Shown piece after piece: positions 43,507 through 51,740 of a stretch of DNA of 59,531 bases (position 1 is its first letter; each line of letters opens with the position of its first letter). Under the pieces are notes generated by a model. The model was not told the DNA's origin. It was given only the letters and a program-made list of their open reading frames with translations, and did not search any database. Source of the stretch: Fibrobacteria bacterium (GTDB lineage: Bacteria > Fibrobacterota > Fibrobacteria > UBA11236); contig JADGQO010000127.1 of the NCBI GenBank assembly GCA_017881725.1, positions 1 through 59,531 of the forward strand. Direction: 5' to 3'. Both the position numbers and the translations under genes were made by a program.

Positions 43507-45413
43507 ATCCATTGGGAAAATGCGTTCGCCATTTCCGCGAAGGACTTTCCGTTTTCATTCGAGGCGATCAACTCGTCTCCGTGCACGATGCGGATTATCG
43601 CATCGAGGTCGACTCGACCGCCTGCGTTAGCGCCTGACGAACCGTTTCCCGATTTTCCTGGGGACGCTGGGCGGTCCATGGATGCGCGAGATACGGCGGC
43701 ATCGGCTTCGGCCAGGGCTTGGTCCAGCGGACGATTCACCATTTCCACCGTGGCGGCTGCGGAGAAGGGCTCGCCGGTCAGGCCTTTAATCATTTCCGGA
43801 AATGCGTATGCGTTACCGGGCTTCCAATAATGCTCGGCCAGGTCGCGACCCACATGAGGATTGTCCACCAAGGCTCCGTCCCGGCGCAGGAAAAAACGAC
43901 GCGTTTGATGCACGGCCATTTCCGCCAACACATAACCGTGGTAGTATGCGGAGGATTCACCGGACAGCAAATGCGGAACGCTCAATACCGGCCGCGTGCC
44001 TTCGTTCAGGAATTGCATTTCCCTCTCGATGTCGCGCAAGGTTTTGATCACTGTGTCCGGCGTGAGGGACGCATCGCCCATTTCATAAATCGCTTTCTCG
44101 GCGAAACAAATGGTCAACATGGCTCGCAACGCGAATGCCTTGTAGGGATTTTTTTTGAGGATATTTTCCCGAATCAAGGCGGAAGGGATGGCTTGGCCTT
44201 TTCCATCTCGTGCATAGCGTACCAGCCAGGCGGGCGTCTCGATGAAGCTGTCCAGGAACATGCTTTGCGTCTCGGCGAAGGCCACGGACGTGGGCGCGTA
44301 CTCCTGGGCGTAACACGGCGCGGGCATGAGGATGTTGCTGAAATGCGCCGCATGGCCGCCTTCATGAAAAAGCGTTTCGGTGGCGCGATGGCCGCTGCCC
44401 ACTTGGCCGGGAATGGCGTTGGCGGTAAAGTTGATGCGCGCGGGTTTGTATTGCCCCGCATCGACAAAGCCCGGTATGGGCCCATGCATGAAACCGTTTT
44501 CGTACTTGCCTTTGCGATCGAGAAGATCCAAAGTCAGCGTAGCGCCCCGGTAACGGATACCCAAGGCCGTGAAGGATTCGCCCCAGCGGCCCAAGGCGTC
44601 GCCGAAACCGAAATACGGATCCATTTGCGTCGTCACGTCTCCGGCGGTAAGGAAGAGGAAATTCCATGCTTCGCGGGCCTGCGTTCCGCTTGCCTTGGCC
44701 AAAGCTTCGATGGATTGCCGACAAGCGTCGCGTGTGCTGCGCTCCAAATCGCCGAGTATCTCGAACAAAGCGCGTTTGGAAAAACCTTCGTTGCGCTGCA
44801 CCTTGTAATCGTAATAGTCCTCATACCCCAGCATGCGGCCCAGGCGGTTGCGTTTCCGCACGATGTCGAGAAATCCGTTCTCCAAAACATGCCGTTCGAT
44901 GGATTGCAATCCGCGATGCGCCGCCTGACGCAAGGCCTCATCCGGGGCGGTGCGCAGCATGAGTCCCAATTTCACCGAGGACGCGGAGACTTTTTGGCCC
45001 GAACCGGGATCGATATAGCCCAATCCCATCGCCCCGCGCGCTTGCTGGAGCTTGCCTTCCATTTCCACCAGGCGACCGGCCAAGGCCTTGGCATCGGCCC
45101 GTTCCATGGCGTTGACCTCGAAGTAGCGCAGCCACCCTTGCAAGCCCACCTTATCATCTGACGATAAGTCCGGTTTGGCCAACTCTGCACGGATGGAGGG
45201 TAACCATTCCGCGTTGGATCCAAATCCCTGGAAGGCGATTTCTTTCGTCTCGAACTCGCCGTCAACCTTGCCGGCCAAGCCCATTTTTTCGTTCCAGAAC
45301 GCATTCTCTTTTTCAAAGTGCACCGTCATGTATTTCCGGTTCAGATCGTGGAGAAGCGCGTTCACGGGCGTGCTGGTCGCGGTGATATTAGTCTCGGACG
45401 GGTTTTGTGCCAT
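43485..45413 (-). CDS. M3-family metallopeptidase (oligoendopeptidase-like)
   Basis: A zinc peptidase that degrades short peptides in the cytoplasm. The 642-residue protein has the HEXXH motif as LFHEGGHAAH (about 345-354), the downstream Glu in FAETQSMFLDSF, and the M3 end motif with AYYHGYVLAEMA. A low-complexity stretch (RPASPGKSGNGSSGANAGGR) near residue 585 is probably a surface loop. I start at the ATG at 45413 (MAQNPSETN), since upstream sequence does not look like protein. Substrate range cannot be told. Confidence 0.9.
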   Translation of the reverse strand: MAQNPSETNITATSTPVNALLHDLNRKYMTVHFEKENAFWNEKMGLAGKVDGEFETKEIAFQGFGSNAEWLPSIRAELAKPDLSSDDKVGLQGWLRYFEVNAMERADAKALAGRLVEMEGKLQQARGAMGLGYIDPGSGQKVSASSVKLGLMLRTAPDEALRQAAHRGLQSIERHVLENGFLDIVRKRNRLGRMLGYEDYYDYKVQRNEGFSKRALFEILGDLERSTRDACRQSIEALAKASGTQAREAWNFLFLTAGDVTTQMDPYFGFGDALGRWGESFTALGIRYRGATLTLDLLDRKGKYENGFMHGPIPGFVDAGQYKPARINFTANAIPGQVGSGHRATETLFHEGGHAAHFSNILMPAPCYAQEYAPTSVAFAETQSMFLDSFIETPAWLVRYARDGKGQAIPSALIRENILKKNPYKAFALRAMLTICFAEKAIYEMGDASLTPDTVIKTLRDIEREMQFLNEGTRPVLSVPHLLSGESSAYYHGYVLAEMAVHQTRRFFLRRDGALVDNPHVGRDLAEHYWKPGNAYAFPEMIKGLTGEPFSAAATVEMVNRPLDQALAEADAAVSRASMDRPASPGKSGNGSSGANAGGRVDLDAIIRIVHGDELIASNENGKSFAEMANAFSQWIQRAGIK

Positions 45414-45461
45414 GGATGGATGTCTCCCAAGTGAGGGAAAAAAATACAATTGTCGCGGAGT

Positions 45462-45501
45462 GAATGGCGTCGAACGGCGTCGAATGCCGTCGAATGGATC
45501 G
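45462..45501. repeat. Four tandem 10-bp units upstream of the peptidase gene
   Basis: GAATGGCGTC, GAACGGCGTC, GAATGCCGTC and GAATGGATCG follow each other without spacing. A 10-bp period puts each unit on the same helix face. The array lies 50 bp before the peptidase start, where it could bind a regulator or just be a slippage product. Confidence 0.6.
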
Positions 45502-45579
45502 TTATGCGATTCTATTGGTACAAATGAAGTTGGAACGGCGTAGGAACCAAATTTTTATCGGAGAGGATAAGGACGGGAA

Positions 45580-45960
45580 TCAGCAAACGGCGTGGCCGTA
45601 CTTTTTTTCCGCATCTTGCAAGGAAGGGAAAATCTCCCATAGGGCCGATATTTGAGCGCTCTCCAGGATGCGTTGGATTTGCACGGGAACGTCCATGAGC
45701 ACCATGTCCCGGCAGCGCTCGCCGAGCTCCTTATGCTGGTGCACCAAAACCGCCAGCGCTTGCGAGTCGATGGTGTAGCACCCTTGCAAGCTCAGGAACA
45801 GCTTCCCGCGCGCATGAGTCAGCGCGCGACGGAATACTGTACTGAGCTTGGCGGCGTTGTTCACGCCGCAGAGATTTCCGGCCAGACGGAGAAAGGTATT
45901 GCCTTGTCCCACGCCCAGCGTGTAGTTCAGGTCGCCGAGTGTCACGTCCATCAGGGGCAT
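45580..45960 (-). CDS. STAS-domain protein (anti-sigma antagonist-like)
   Basis: The 126-residue protein is a single STAS domain: the first strand TFLRLAGNLCG, the HARGKLFLSLQGCYTIDSQA segment with the Asp-Ser pair where SpoIIAA is phosphorylated, and a final helix. It would switch a sigma factor or another regulator by partner binding, with phosphorylation of the Ser in IDSQA. No anti-sigma kinase lies nearby. The ATG at 45960 is only 6 bp from a TACAAT (45967-45972), so the mRNA may be leaderless. It diverges from pyrE. Confidence 0.8.
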   Translation of the reverse strand: MPLMDVTLGDLNYTLGVGQGNTFLRLAGNLCGVNNAAKLSTVFRRALTHARGKLFLSLQGCYTIDSQALAVLVHQHKELGERCRDMVLMDVPVQIQRILESAQISALWEIFPSLQDAEKKYGHAVC

Positions 45961-46111
45961 GTTTCTATTGTACAGGGAGGCTGGTGCGGAGGCTAGAAAA
46001 ATGATGGAAAATGATGGTAAAGCGCCGGAGCCGAAGCGTACCAAACGGGGCAGTTGCTATCTTGGAGCGGCGACGCCGGATACGGCGGAGGCCAATCGTA
46101 GGGGAAAGTTC

Positions 46112-46798
46112 ATGGAAAACTTAAAGCAAGACTTCATCGAATTCATGCTCTCGGCCGGGGCCCTGCGCTTCGGGGATTTCACCACCAAGAGCGGCCGCAA
46201 AACCCCTTACTTCATCAACACCGGCGCCTACGTGAAGGCGTCCCAAATCGAAAGGCTTGGGGAATTTTACGCGCGAGCCATCCGCCAGGCCTTTGGTGCC
46301 AGCATAGACAACTTGTTTGGCCCTGCCTATAAGGGGATTCCTTTGGCCGTGACGGCAGCCATGGGTTTGCACAAGCTCTACCAACAGGATGTGACCTACA
46401 CGTTCAACCGCAAGGAATTCAAGGATCACGGGGAAGGCGGGTCCTTGGTGGGATTCAATTACGCTTCGCTTTCGGGCACGGCATCCTGCAAAGTCGTGAT
46501 TATCGAAGACGTGACCACGGCGGGTACGTCCATTCGCGAAAGCATGCCGTTGATTTCCTTGCCCGGAGTGCAACCGGTGGGCCTGGTGGTATCGGTTGAT
46601 CGCATGGAGCGCGGAAAAGGCGCCTTGCCGGCTCTGCAGGAAATCGAAGCGGAGTTCGGATTGAAAACCGCCGCCATCGTTGACCTGGCGGATATATTGG
46701 CCTATTTGCAAAGCGATGCGGGGAAAAGATTTTTGACCTTGGATCCGGGTTTGTTGGATCGCATGCAGGCTTATCGTAAGGAATACGGAACCACATAA
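46112..46798 (+). CDS. pyrE: Orotate phosphoribosyltransferase
   Basis: Makes OMP from orotate and PRPP in pyrimidine synthesis, the step after PyrD. The 228-residue protein has the flexible-loop YTFNRKEFKDHGEGG (about 98-112) and the PRPP-binding VVIIEDVTTAGTSI (about 129-142). An RFGDFTTKSGRKTPYFINTG opening confirms the class. The ATG at 46112 follows GGGGAAAG, an excellent ribosome site; an upstream in-frame start at 45959 would add a non-conserved stretch. It converges on recQ. Confidence 0.94.
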   Translation: MENLKQDFIEFMLSAGALRFGDFTTKSGRKTPYFINTGAYVKASQIERLGEFYARAIRQAFGASIDNLFGPAYKGIPLAVTAAMGLHKLYQQDVTYTFNRKEFKDHGEGGSLVGFNYASLSGTASCKVVIIEDVTTAGTSIRESMPLISLPGVQPVGLVVSVDRMERGKGALPALQEIEAEFGLKTAAIVDLADILAYLQSDAGKRFLTLDPGLLDRMQAYRKEYGTT

Positions 46799-46868
46799 CG
46801 CACGAGTCCGTCACTTCCACGGTTACGCCTCCGTTCGGACCGGTCCGCGTCAATGGACCCGGGCCGGG

Positions 46869-48743
46869 TTAGGCTTCTTCCAAGTGCGCGCGTATTTCCT
46901 GCACAAACTCAATACCATAGCGGTCCCGCTTCGCGTCGCCGACTCCGGAAATCTCCCGTAACGCCGCCAGGGTAACCGGCTTGTTACGGCACATCTCATG
47001 CAAGGTTTTGTCGGTAAACACCACGTAGGGCGGCACGTTCTGGCGCTGGGAAAAATCCTTCCGCAATTTTTTCAGGCGCATGAATAATTTGGCGTCTGAA
47101 TTGGACAACTCCGGCGCCGCGGACTTGGACGATGATCCATAACCGCCGGATCCCGATGATCCGGATCCCCTTCGATCCTTGCCTACGCCCGGCGCCGCCA
47201 CTTCCAGGATGGAAAATTTCTCCTGGCCCTGTAGGATGGGCAGGCATTCGGCCGTCAATTTCAAAATCGGATAAGGACCGGAATCCAATACGAGCAGTCC
47301 TCGTCCCAGCATTTCGCCCATCAACGCGCGCCAAAAAGTTTTATCCTTGTGCTTGCCCACTCCGTAGGTTTTGAGATTGTGATGCCCCAACTCCCGGATC
47401 CTCGCCGTGTCCGCGCCGATGAGCACGTCCACCACATGCGCCGCTCCGAAGCGCTCGCCCGTACGGACCAGCGCCGATATCGCCATCTGCGCCTCGCGCG
47501 TGGCGTCTTGCGTGGTGGCCTTCCCCGTGCAAATGTCGCAGCTGCCGCAATTTTCGTCCGGGTAAGTCTCTTCGAAATAGGCCAGCAATTGCCTGCGTCG
47601 ACAAAGATTCCGCGCCGCGAACTCTGCCATGCGGTTGAGTTTGGAAATGGCCAGGGCCCGCTCGCGTTCATCCTCGATTTGATCCAGGAAATGCCGGAGC
47701 TTGGGAATGTCGCCGCCCCCGTAGAACAGAAGGCACATGGACGGATCCCCGTCACGGCCCGCGCGCCCGGTTTCCTGGTAGTAACCCTCGATGTTTTTAG
47801 GCAGGTCCGCGTGGATGACGAAGCGGACGTTGCTTTTATCGATGCCCATGCCGAAGGCGATGGTCGCCACGATGATTTGGGTTTCGTCGTTGTTGAAGGC
47901 GTCTTGATGCGCCTCGCGTTTGCCCTGGGCCAATCCGGCGTGGTAGGGCAGGGCTTTGATGCCTTTGCCGTCCAGAAAGGCCGCGGTTTTTTCCACCGCG
48001 TCGCGCGTGGTGCGATACACGATGCCGGGCTCATCGGGATGGTCTTTCAAGAATTCCAGGATTTGTTTGTCCACTTCGCGCTTGGGCCGCACTTCATAAT
48101 AAAGGTTGGGCCGATTGAAAGACGCTCGCACTTGCAAGGGATTGCGCAGGGTAAGCTTGGCGAAAATATCCGATTGGACCTCGGAGGTCGCCGTGGCCGT
48201 GAACGCCGCGATGGGCGCATTCGGAAAATGCAAACGGATATTCGCGAGCGACAAATAATCGGGCCGGAAATCATGGCCCCATTCGGAAAGGCAATGCGCC
48301 TCGTCCACGGCGAAAAAAGAAATCTTGGCTTCCTTCAACGAGTTGAGAAAAGAATCCAGCGCGAAACGCTCCGGTGAGATATAGAGCAGATCCAACGCCC
48401 CTTCGCGCAACTGGCGATACACCCCGGCGGCCTGCGACGTGGTGAGGGAGCTGTTCAGATAGGCTGCGGCCATATTATTGTCGCGCGCCGAATCAACCTG
48501 GTCCTTCATCAGGGAAATCAATGGGCTGATCACCACTGCTGTTCCCGCCGCCATCCGCGCGGGTAATTGGTAACACAGGGACTTCCCGCCGCCCGTGGGC
48601 ATGATGGCCAGCACGTCCTTGCCCAATAAAATGCTCTCCACGATCTCCCGTTGATGCGGCCGGAAAGTCGCATACCCGAAGGTCTTCGACAAGGCCGTCA
48701 GCAGGATGGATTCGGGAAAGGCGGGCGCGTCAACGTGCGGCAA
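46869..48743 (-). CDS. recQ: ATP-dependent DNA helicase RecQ
   Basis: A 624-residue 3'-5' helicase of recombination and repair. Motifs: PTGGGKSLCYQLPAR (Walker A, about 50), DEAHCLSEWGHDFRPDY (Walker B, about 147), QETGRAGRDGDP (motif VI, about 330), and the zinc-binding cysteines CRRRQ...CGSCDIC (about 385-410). A winged-helix RQC part and a C-terminal HRDC domain (about 545-620) complete the E. coli-like layout. A Gly/Ser-rich linker separates RQC and HRDC. The start is TTG at 48743; there is no in-frame ATG or GTG upstream before a stop. Confidence 0.95.
   Translation of the reverse strand: MPHVDAPAFPESILLTALSKTFGYATFRPHQREIVESILLGKDVLAIMPTGGGKSLCYQLPARMAAGTAVVISPLISLMKDQVDSARDNNMAAAYLNSSLTTSQAAGVYRQLREGALDLLYISPERFALDSFLNSLKEAKISFFAVDEAHCLSEWGHDFRPDYLSLANIRLHFPNAPIAAFTATATSEVQSDIFAKLTLRNPLQVRASFNRPNLYYEVRPKREVDKQILEFLKDHPDEPGIVYRTTRDAVEKTAAFLDGKGIKALPYHAGLAQGKREAHQDAFNNDETQIIVATIAFGMGIDKSNVRFVIHADLPKNIEGYYQETGRAGRDGDPSMCLLFYGGGDIPKLRHFLDQIEDERERALAISKLNRMAEFAARNLCRRRQLLAYFEETYPDENCGSCDICTGKATTQDATREAQMAISALVRTGERFGAAHVVDVLIGADTARIRELGHHNLKTYGVGKHKDKTFWRALMGEMLGRGLLVLDSGPYPILKLTAECLPILQGQEKFSILEVAAPGVGKDRRGSGSSGSGGYGSSSKSAAPELSNSDAKLFMRLKKLRKDFSQRQNVPPYVVFTDKTLHEMCRNKPVTLAALREISGVGDAKRDRYGIEFVQEIRAHLEEA
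46972..46987. repeat. GTAAC-N6-GTTAC palindrome, copy 7 (inside recQ)
   Basis: Exact GTAAC, six bases CGGCTT, exact GTTAC, in the HRDC-coding part of recQ (codons read Asn-Lys-Pro-Val-Thr). Another GTAAC lies 14 bp to the left. Confidence 0.75.
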
Positions 48744-48963
48744 TGTGGAATCGACCTCTTCTAACCATGATTAGCTCCGTCCTCATTGAAATTTTCCACG
48801 GCTGCGAATGTTTCTGGTAATATATTCAAGATGGGCTGGTTCCAGGCGGTTTCATGCAGGTTTGTCAGCTACCTATGCAACCGAAAGCAAACGAATTGTC
48901 GATGCCCACGGGCCGTGAAGCTGCTATTATTCGGAGCCGTCACACGGAAGGGAACGAAATATT

Positions 48964-49833
48964 TTGACACTCCCAAAACTTTCCGGAATATCCGCCCTGG
49001 GATTGGGCGTTTTCCTCTCGTTCACGCTTTTCGCATGCATATTTGATTCCGGAAATGACGTCCCGCCGCTCAATCAATGGGAAATCAAACCGGGAGTCTA
49101 CCGCGGAAATTACGCCCTCGCGGCGAAAAATCCTGTTTTGGAATCCGAGCTGATGTTGGACTCGGCCGGCAGTTTCCGCTTCACCTTGAGTCAAGGCAAC
49201 TCTCCTTTTTATGTTGCCAAAGGGCAATGGATTGCGGATCGGGGAAACATGATTTGGAGTAATTTCGTGGCGGTGAATTCACACAGCGGGATTGATTTCG
49301 GCGCTTGGCAATCCTATTCGCCCGACACTTCGCAATTTCGACTCACCTCCGACTCGTCCTTCGAACGTCAGGAAATCGTTTACGACAGCGTGGAAGGCGA
49401 AAAAATCCGGTGGGTTCCATACCGAAAAAAAAATCCGTTTGCCGCGCCCGCCACCGGAAAATTCGAATACTCGGAAAAGTACCGGGATTCGATGGATACC
49501 ACTCGCTTGATCAATGGCATCACCTTCATGGAGTTCCAGGCCGAGGGAAAATATCGGGACGGCAGCCTGGTGAACGGTGATACCGTGGTGGAATTCCAAG
49601 CCGGGACTTGGAAACAAATCGGATCCTTCGTCATCACGACGCAAAATCGGTTTCGCAACTACAATGACTCTTTACATGAGCTTGATCCCTGGCAAGACGA
49701 GCCCGCTGATTACGAATATGTTTTCCGGATTCAAGCCGTCACGCCAGACTCCTTTCAATCGTGGCAAACTTTGGAAGCCACTCACCAGGGTGTCGCCTAT
49801 TGGGCGCGTTTCCGTAGGGCTCCGTCCCCTTGA
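48964..49833 (+). CDS. Lipoprotein of unknown function
   Basis: The 289-residue protein has a lipoprotein signal: ISALGLGVFLSFTLFAC, with C25 as likely lipid site, followed by IFDSGNDVPP. The mature part is strand-rich (YRGNYALAAKNPVLESELML, FRFTLSQGNSPFYVAKGQWI) with two similar stretches around TGKFEYSEKYRDSMDTT and GITFMEFQAEGKYRDGS, as in lipocalin- or barrel-like lipoproteins. The start would be TTG at 48964 with GGGAACG upstream. I cannot assign a family. It lies beyond the recQ start, in the opposite direction. Confidence 0.68.
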   Translation: MTLPKLSGISALGLGVFLSFTLFACIFDSGNDVPPLNQWEIKPGVYRGNYALAAKNPVLESELMLDSAGSFRFTLSQGNSPFYVAKGQWIADRGNMIWSNFVAVNSHSGIDFGAWQSYSPDTSQFRLTSDSSFERQEIVYDSVEGEKIRWVPYRKKNPFAAPATGKFEYSEKYRDSMDTTRLINGITFMEFQAEGKYRDGSLVNGDTVVEFQAGTWKQIGSFVITTQNRFRNYNDSLHELDPWQDEPADYEYVFRIQAVTPDSFQSWQTLEATHQGVAYWARFRRAPSP

Positions 49834-50384
49834 TTACGGACCTCGGTTGCCGCCGGCCATCGGTTTGCCGGGTTGCCCAATTTTCACCCCTAACTGATTA
49901 GTGTTTAGGGTTATCCAGTAATTGGTTACACGGTATACGCTTTTAACCTGGGGTGGTGTTTAGAAGATTGGACATTTCCCCTTCCATCTTTTTCTCGCTC
50001 AAAATCATCGAAATTCTTGAGATAATTAGATTTTTAAATGTCGGCATAGGATTCGCTCCGAAGGCAGGCGAAAGTCGGCAGAACTCCTTTTGGAAGGTTT
50101 CCGGCAAAGACATCACTGATTTCGACAGAGGGGGATCGTCCGGCGCAAGCCGGACGATCATGTTTAAAGGTGATGTTTTTGACGGTACTTTTCCAACTTC
50201 TCAACCGAAATTTTTCCCTCGAGGTAACGAGTCTGGATGCAAATTCCAGCTTGAGTTTTTTTGAATCTGTTGTTACTTCTCAACCCAATATTGGGTGTAT
50301 TTAATCGGGTGAATTCCGGTGGTCCCAAATTCGCCTCTGTTTCGCCGGCGGAAATTCCGCCCTGCTTAAGGAGAAAGGTCCTCG
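49834..50384. other. 551-bp gene-free stretch, AT-richer than its surroundings
   Basis: I find no convincing gene here. Short open frames on both strands are interrupted and lack ribosome sites. On the minus strand around 50164-50260 a fragment reads YLEGKISVEKLEKYRQKHHL, which has protein-like composition and might be the remnant of a lost gene. The stretch contains the hairpin at 50134-50159 and must hold the promoter of the outer-membrane-protein genes at its right end. Confidence 0.6.
50134..50159. other. Perfect 11-bp hairpin with GCAA tetraloop
   Basis: GATCGTCCGGC, loop GCAA, GCCGGACGATC. GCAA is a GNRA tetraloop, so the RNA hairpin from the plus strand would be very stable. No T-run follows on either side. 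It may be an mRNA-stabilising or processing element for the downstream genes, or a small-RNA element. Confidence 0.6.
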
Positions 50385-51728
50385 ATGATGAACAGTAAGA
50401 TCGGTATTCTCGTAACCGCGCTTTGCGGAGCGGCGGCCATAGCGCCCGTTCACGCTGAATTGGTGAGGAATGCAACCGTCGTTGGCGCCAATTTCGATTT
50501 GGGTCAAGTCGTACGCGGCTATGATACGAATTCAGCCAGCAATAACAAAACCTTGAGCGGCCAGGTACTGACCCGGACGGGCGTGTACGTGACCGAGTCC
50601 GGTACTTACAATCAAAGGCTTTCGATTCATCTGACGATTGGAGGTCTTTTCTGGTACGCGCTGCCGGAAGGCAATTCCTTCGCCACCCGTCTCATCCGTT
50701 TTGGGCCCGGCGTAGGTCAGGCCCAGGGTGAATACAGTTTCGGGGACGTCAAGGAGCCCGCCGCGAAACTTCAATTCGGATTGTTTCCCATGAAGTACAA
50801 TCCCGACGCCAAGGATCTAGGCGAATACCTTTACCGTAGTGGAACTTACCCCGGCTATATCCAAACCGGAGGTTGGTCCTTCCTTGATGCCGCGTCTTAT
50901 ATGGCTCAGGGCGTGCGCTTAAACGTGTCCACCTTCGGTGGAATCATCCAACACGATTTGACCTTGTTCATGGAACGCGATATCGAACCGAACGGCGACC
51001 TGACTCCTGGATACATGATTACGGCCAAACCCGCCAAGGCCTTTGAATTCGGGGCCGGGGTGGTATGGTCTCATGGTCTGCAATTGCGGGCTGACACCGT
51101 GATTTCACCCAATAAGGTCAGCAATGCTTATAACAGTAAGGATGGCATACCCTTGCTGGTTTCCGGATTGAACTACGACTCCTTGAAGGCCTTGGGCAAG
51201 GTTGATTATTACACCTTTAAAGGATTCAAGGTCATGGCGCGGGCAGCTCTCGATTTCGGGGCCATGATTGGAGGCGATGCGATTGCACCGGATGATTTCA
51301 AACTATACACCGAAGCGGCGATATTGGGAGTAAAGCCATATCCCTACTATTATGACAAGCTATCGGAACGTATGCCCATCATGGTCGGCCTGAATATCCC
51401 CACCTTTAAACTATTGGACAGGCTTTCCGTGGAAGTCGAATACCGTAAATCCCGCTTTCCCGACAATATCGCCAGCACGCTACAATCGGTTATCCCTGTG
51501 CCGGTAGATAATCCCGCGGACTATCCTGATACCTCGACCATTACCAACGATGATATTCATTGGTCTATCTATGCCCGACGGAAAATCCGTGACGGAGTGT
51601 CCCTTTGCGGCCAAGTAGCCAGCGATCATTTCCGGCCCTTCGACAACCAAGCGGCGCCCTCCTATTTGGCCGCCACAAATCGGACCGGCCAATGGTATTA
51701 CTTGTTGCGGCTGGAAATCGGGATTTAA
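50385..51728 (+). CDS. Outer-membrane protein, first of a tandem pair
   Basis: The 447-residue protein has a signal peptide (ILVTALCGAAAIAPVHA-E, cut near residue 25) and alternating strands throughout, ending GQWYYLLRLEIGI. It is a clear paralogue of the next gene: both share the block FPMKYNPD.K.LGEYLYRSG, then SYMAQG.RL, DL.LF.ERDIEP and ERMPIM.G. No named family comes to mind; it looks like a Fibrobacterota-type outer-membrane barrel. A GGAG ribosome site precedes the start. The gene pair and the ThuA-like gene may form one operon. Confidence 0.75.
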   Translation: MMNSKIGILVTALCGAAAIAPVHAELVRNATVVGANFDLGQVVRGYDTNSASNNKTLSGQVLTRTGVYVTESGTYNQRLSIHLTIGGLFWYALPEGNSFATRLIRFGPGVGQAQGEYSFGDVKEPAAKLQFGLFPMKYNPDAKDLGEYLYRSGTYPGYIQTGGWSFLDAASYMAQGVRLNVSTFGGIIQHDLTLFMERDIEPNGDLTPGYMITAKPAKAFEFGAGVVWSHGLQLRADTVISPNKVSNAYNSKDGIPLLVSGLNYDSLKALGKVDYYTFKGFKVMARAALDFGAMIGGDAIAPDDFKLYTEAAILGVKPYPYYYDKLSERMPIMVGLNIPTFKLLDRLSVEVEYRKSRFPDNIASTLQSVIPVPVDNPADYPDTSTITNDDIHWSIYARRKIRDGVSLCGQVASDHFRPFDNQAAPSYLAATNRTGQWYYLLRLEIGI

Positions 51729-51740
51729 GGGAGCCCGAAA

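Noticed and set aside
47349..48377. Long plus-strand open frame opposite recQ
   Set aside because: It mirrors the helicase gene and lacks a ribosome site; high GC on the third position of recQ creates it. The same holds for long frames opposite acnA, htpG and the M3 peptidase.
49953..50264. Possible 103-codon gene upstream of the outer-membrane-protein pair
   Set aside because: Its composition is irregular, it has no ribosome site or recognisable motif, and it crosses the strong hairpin.
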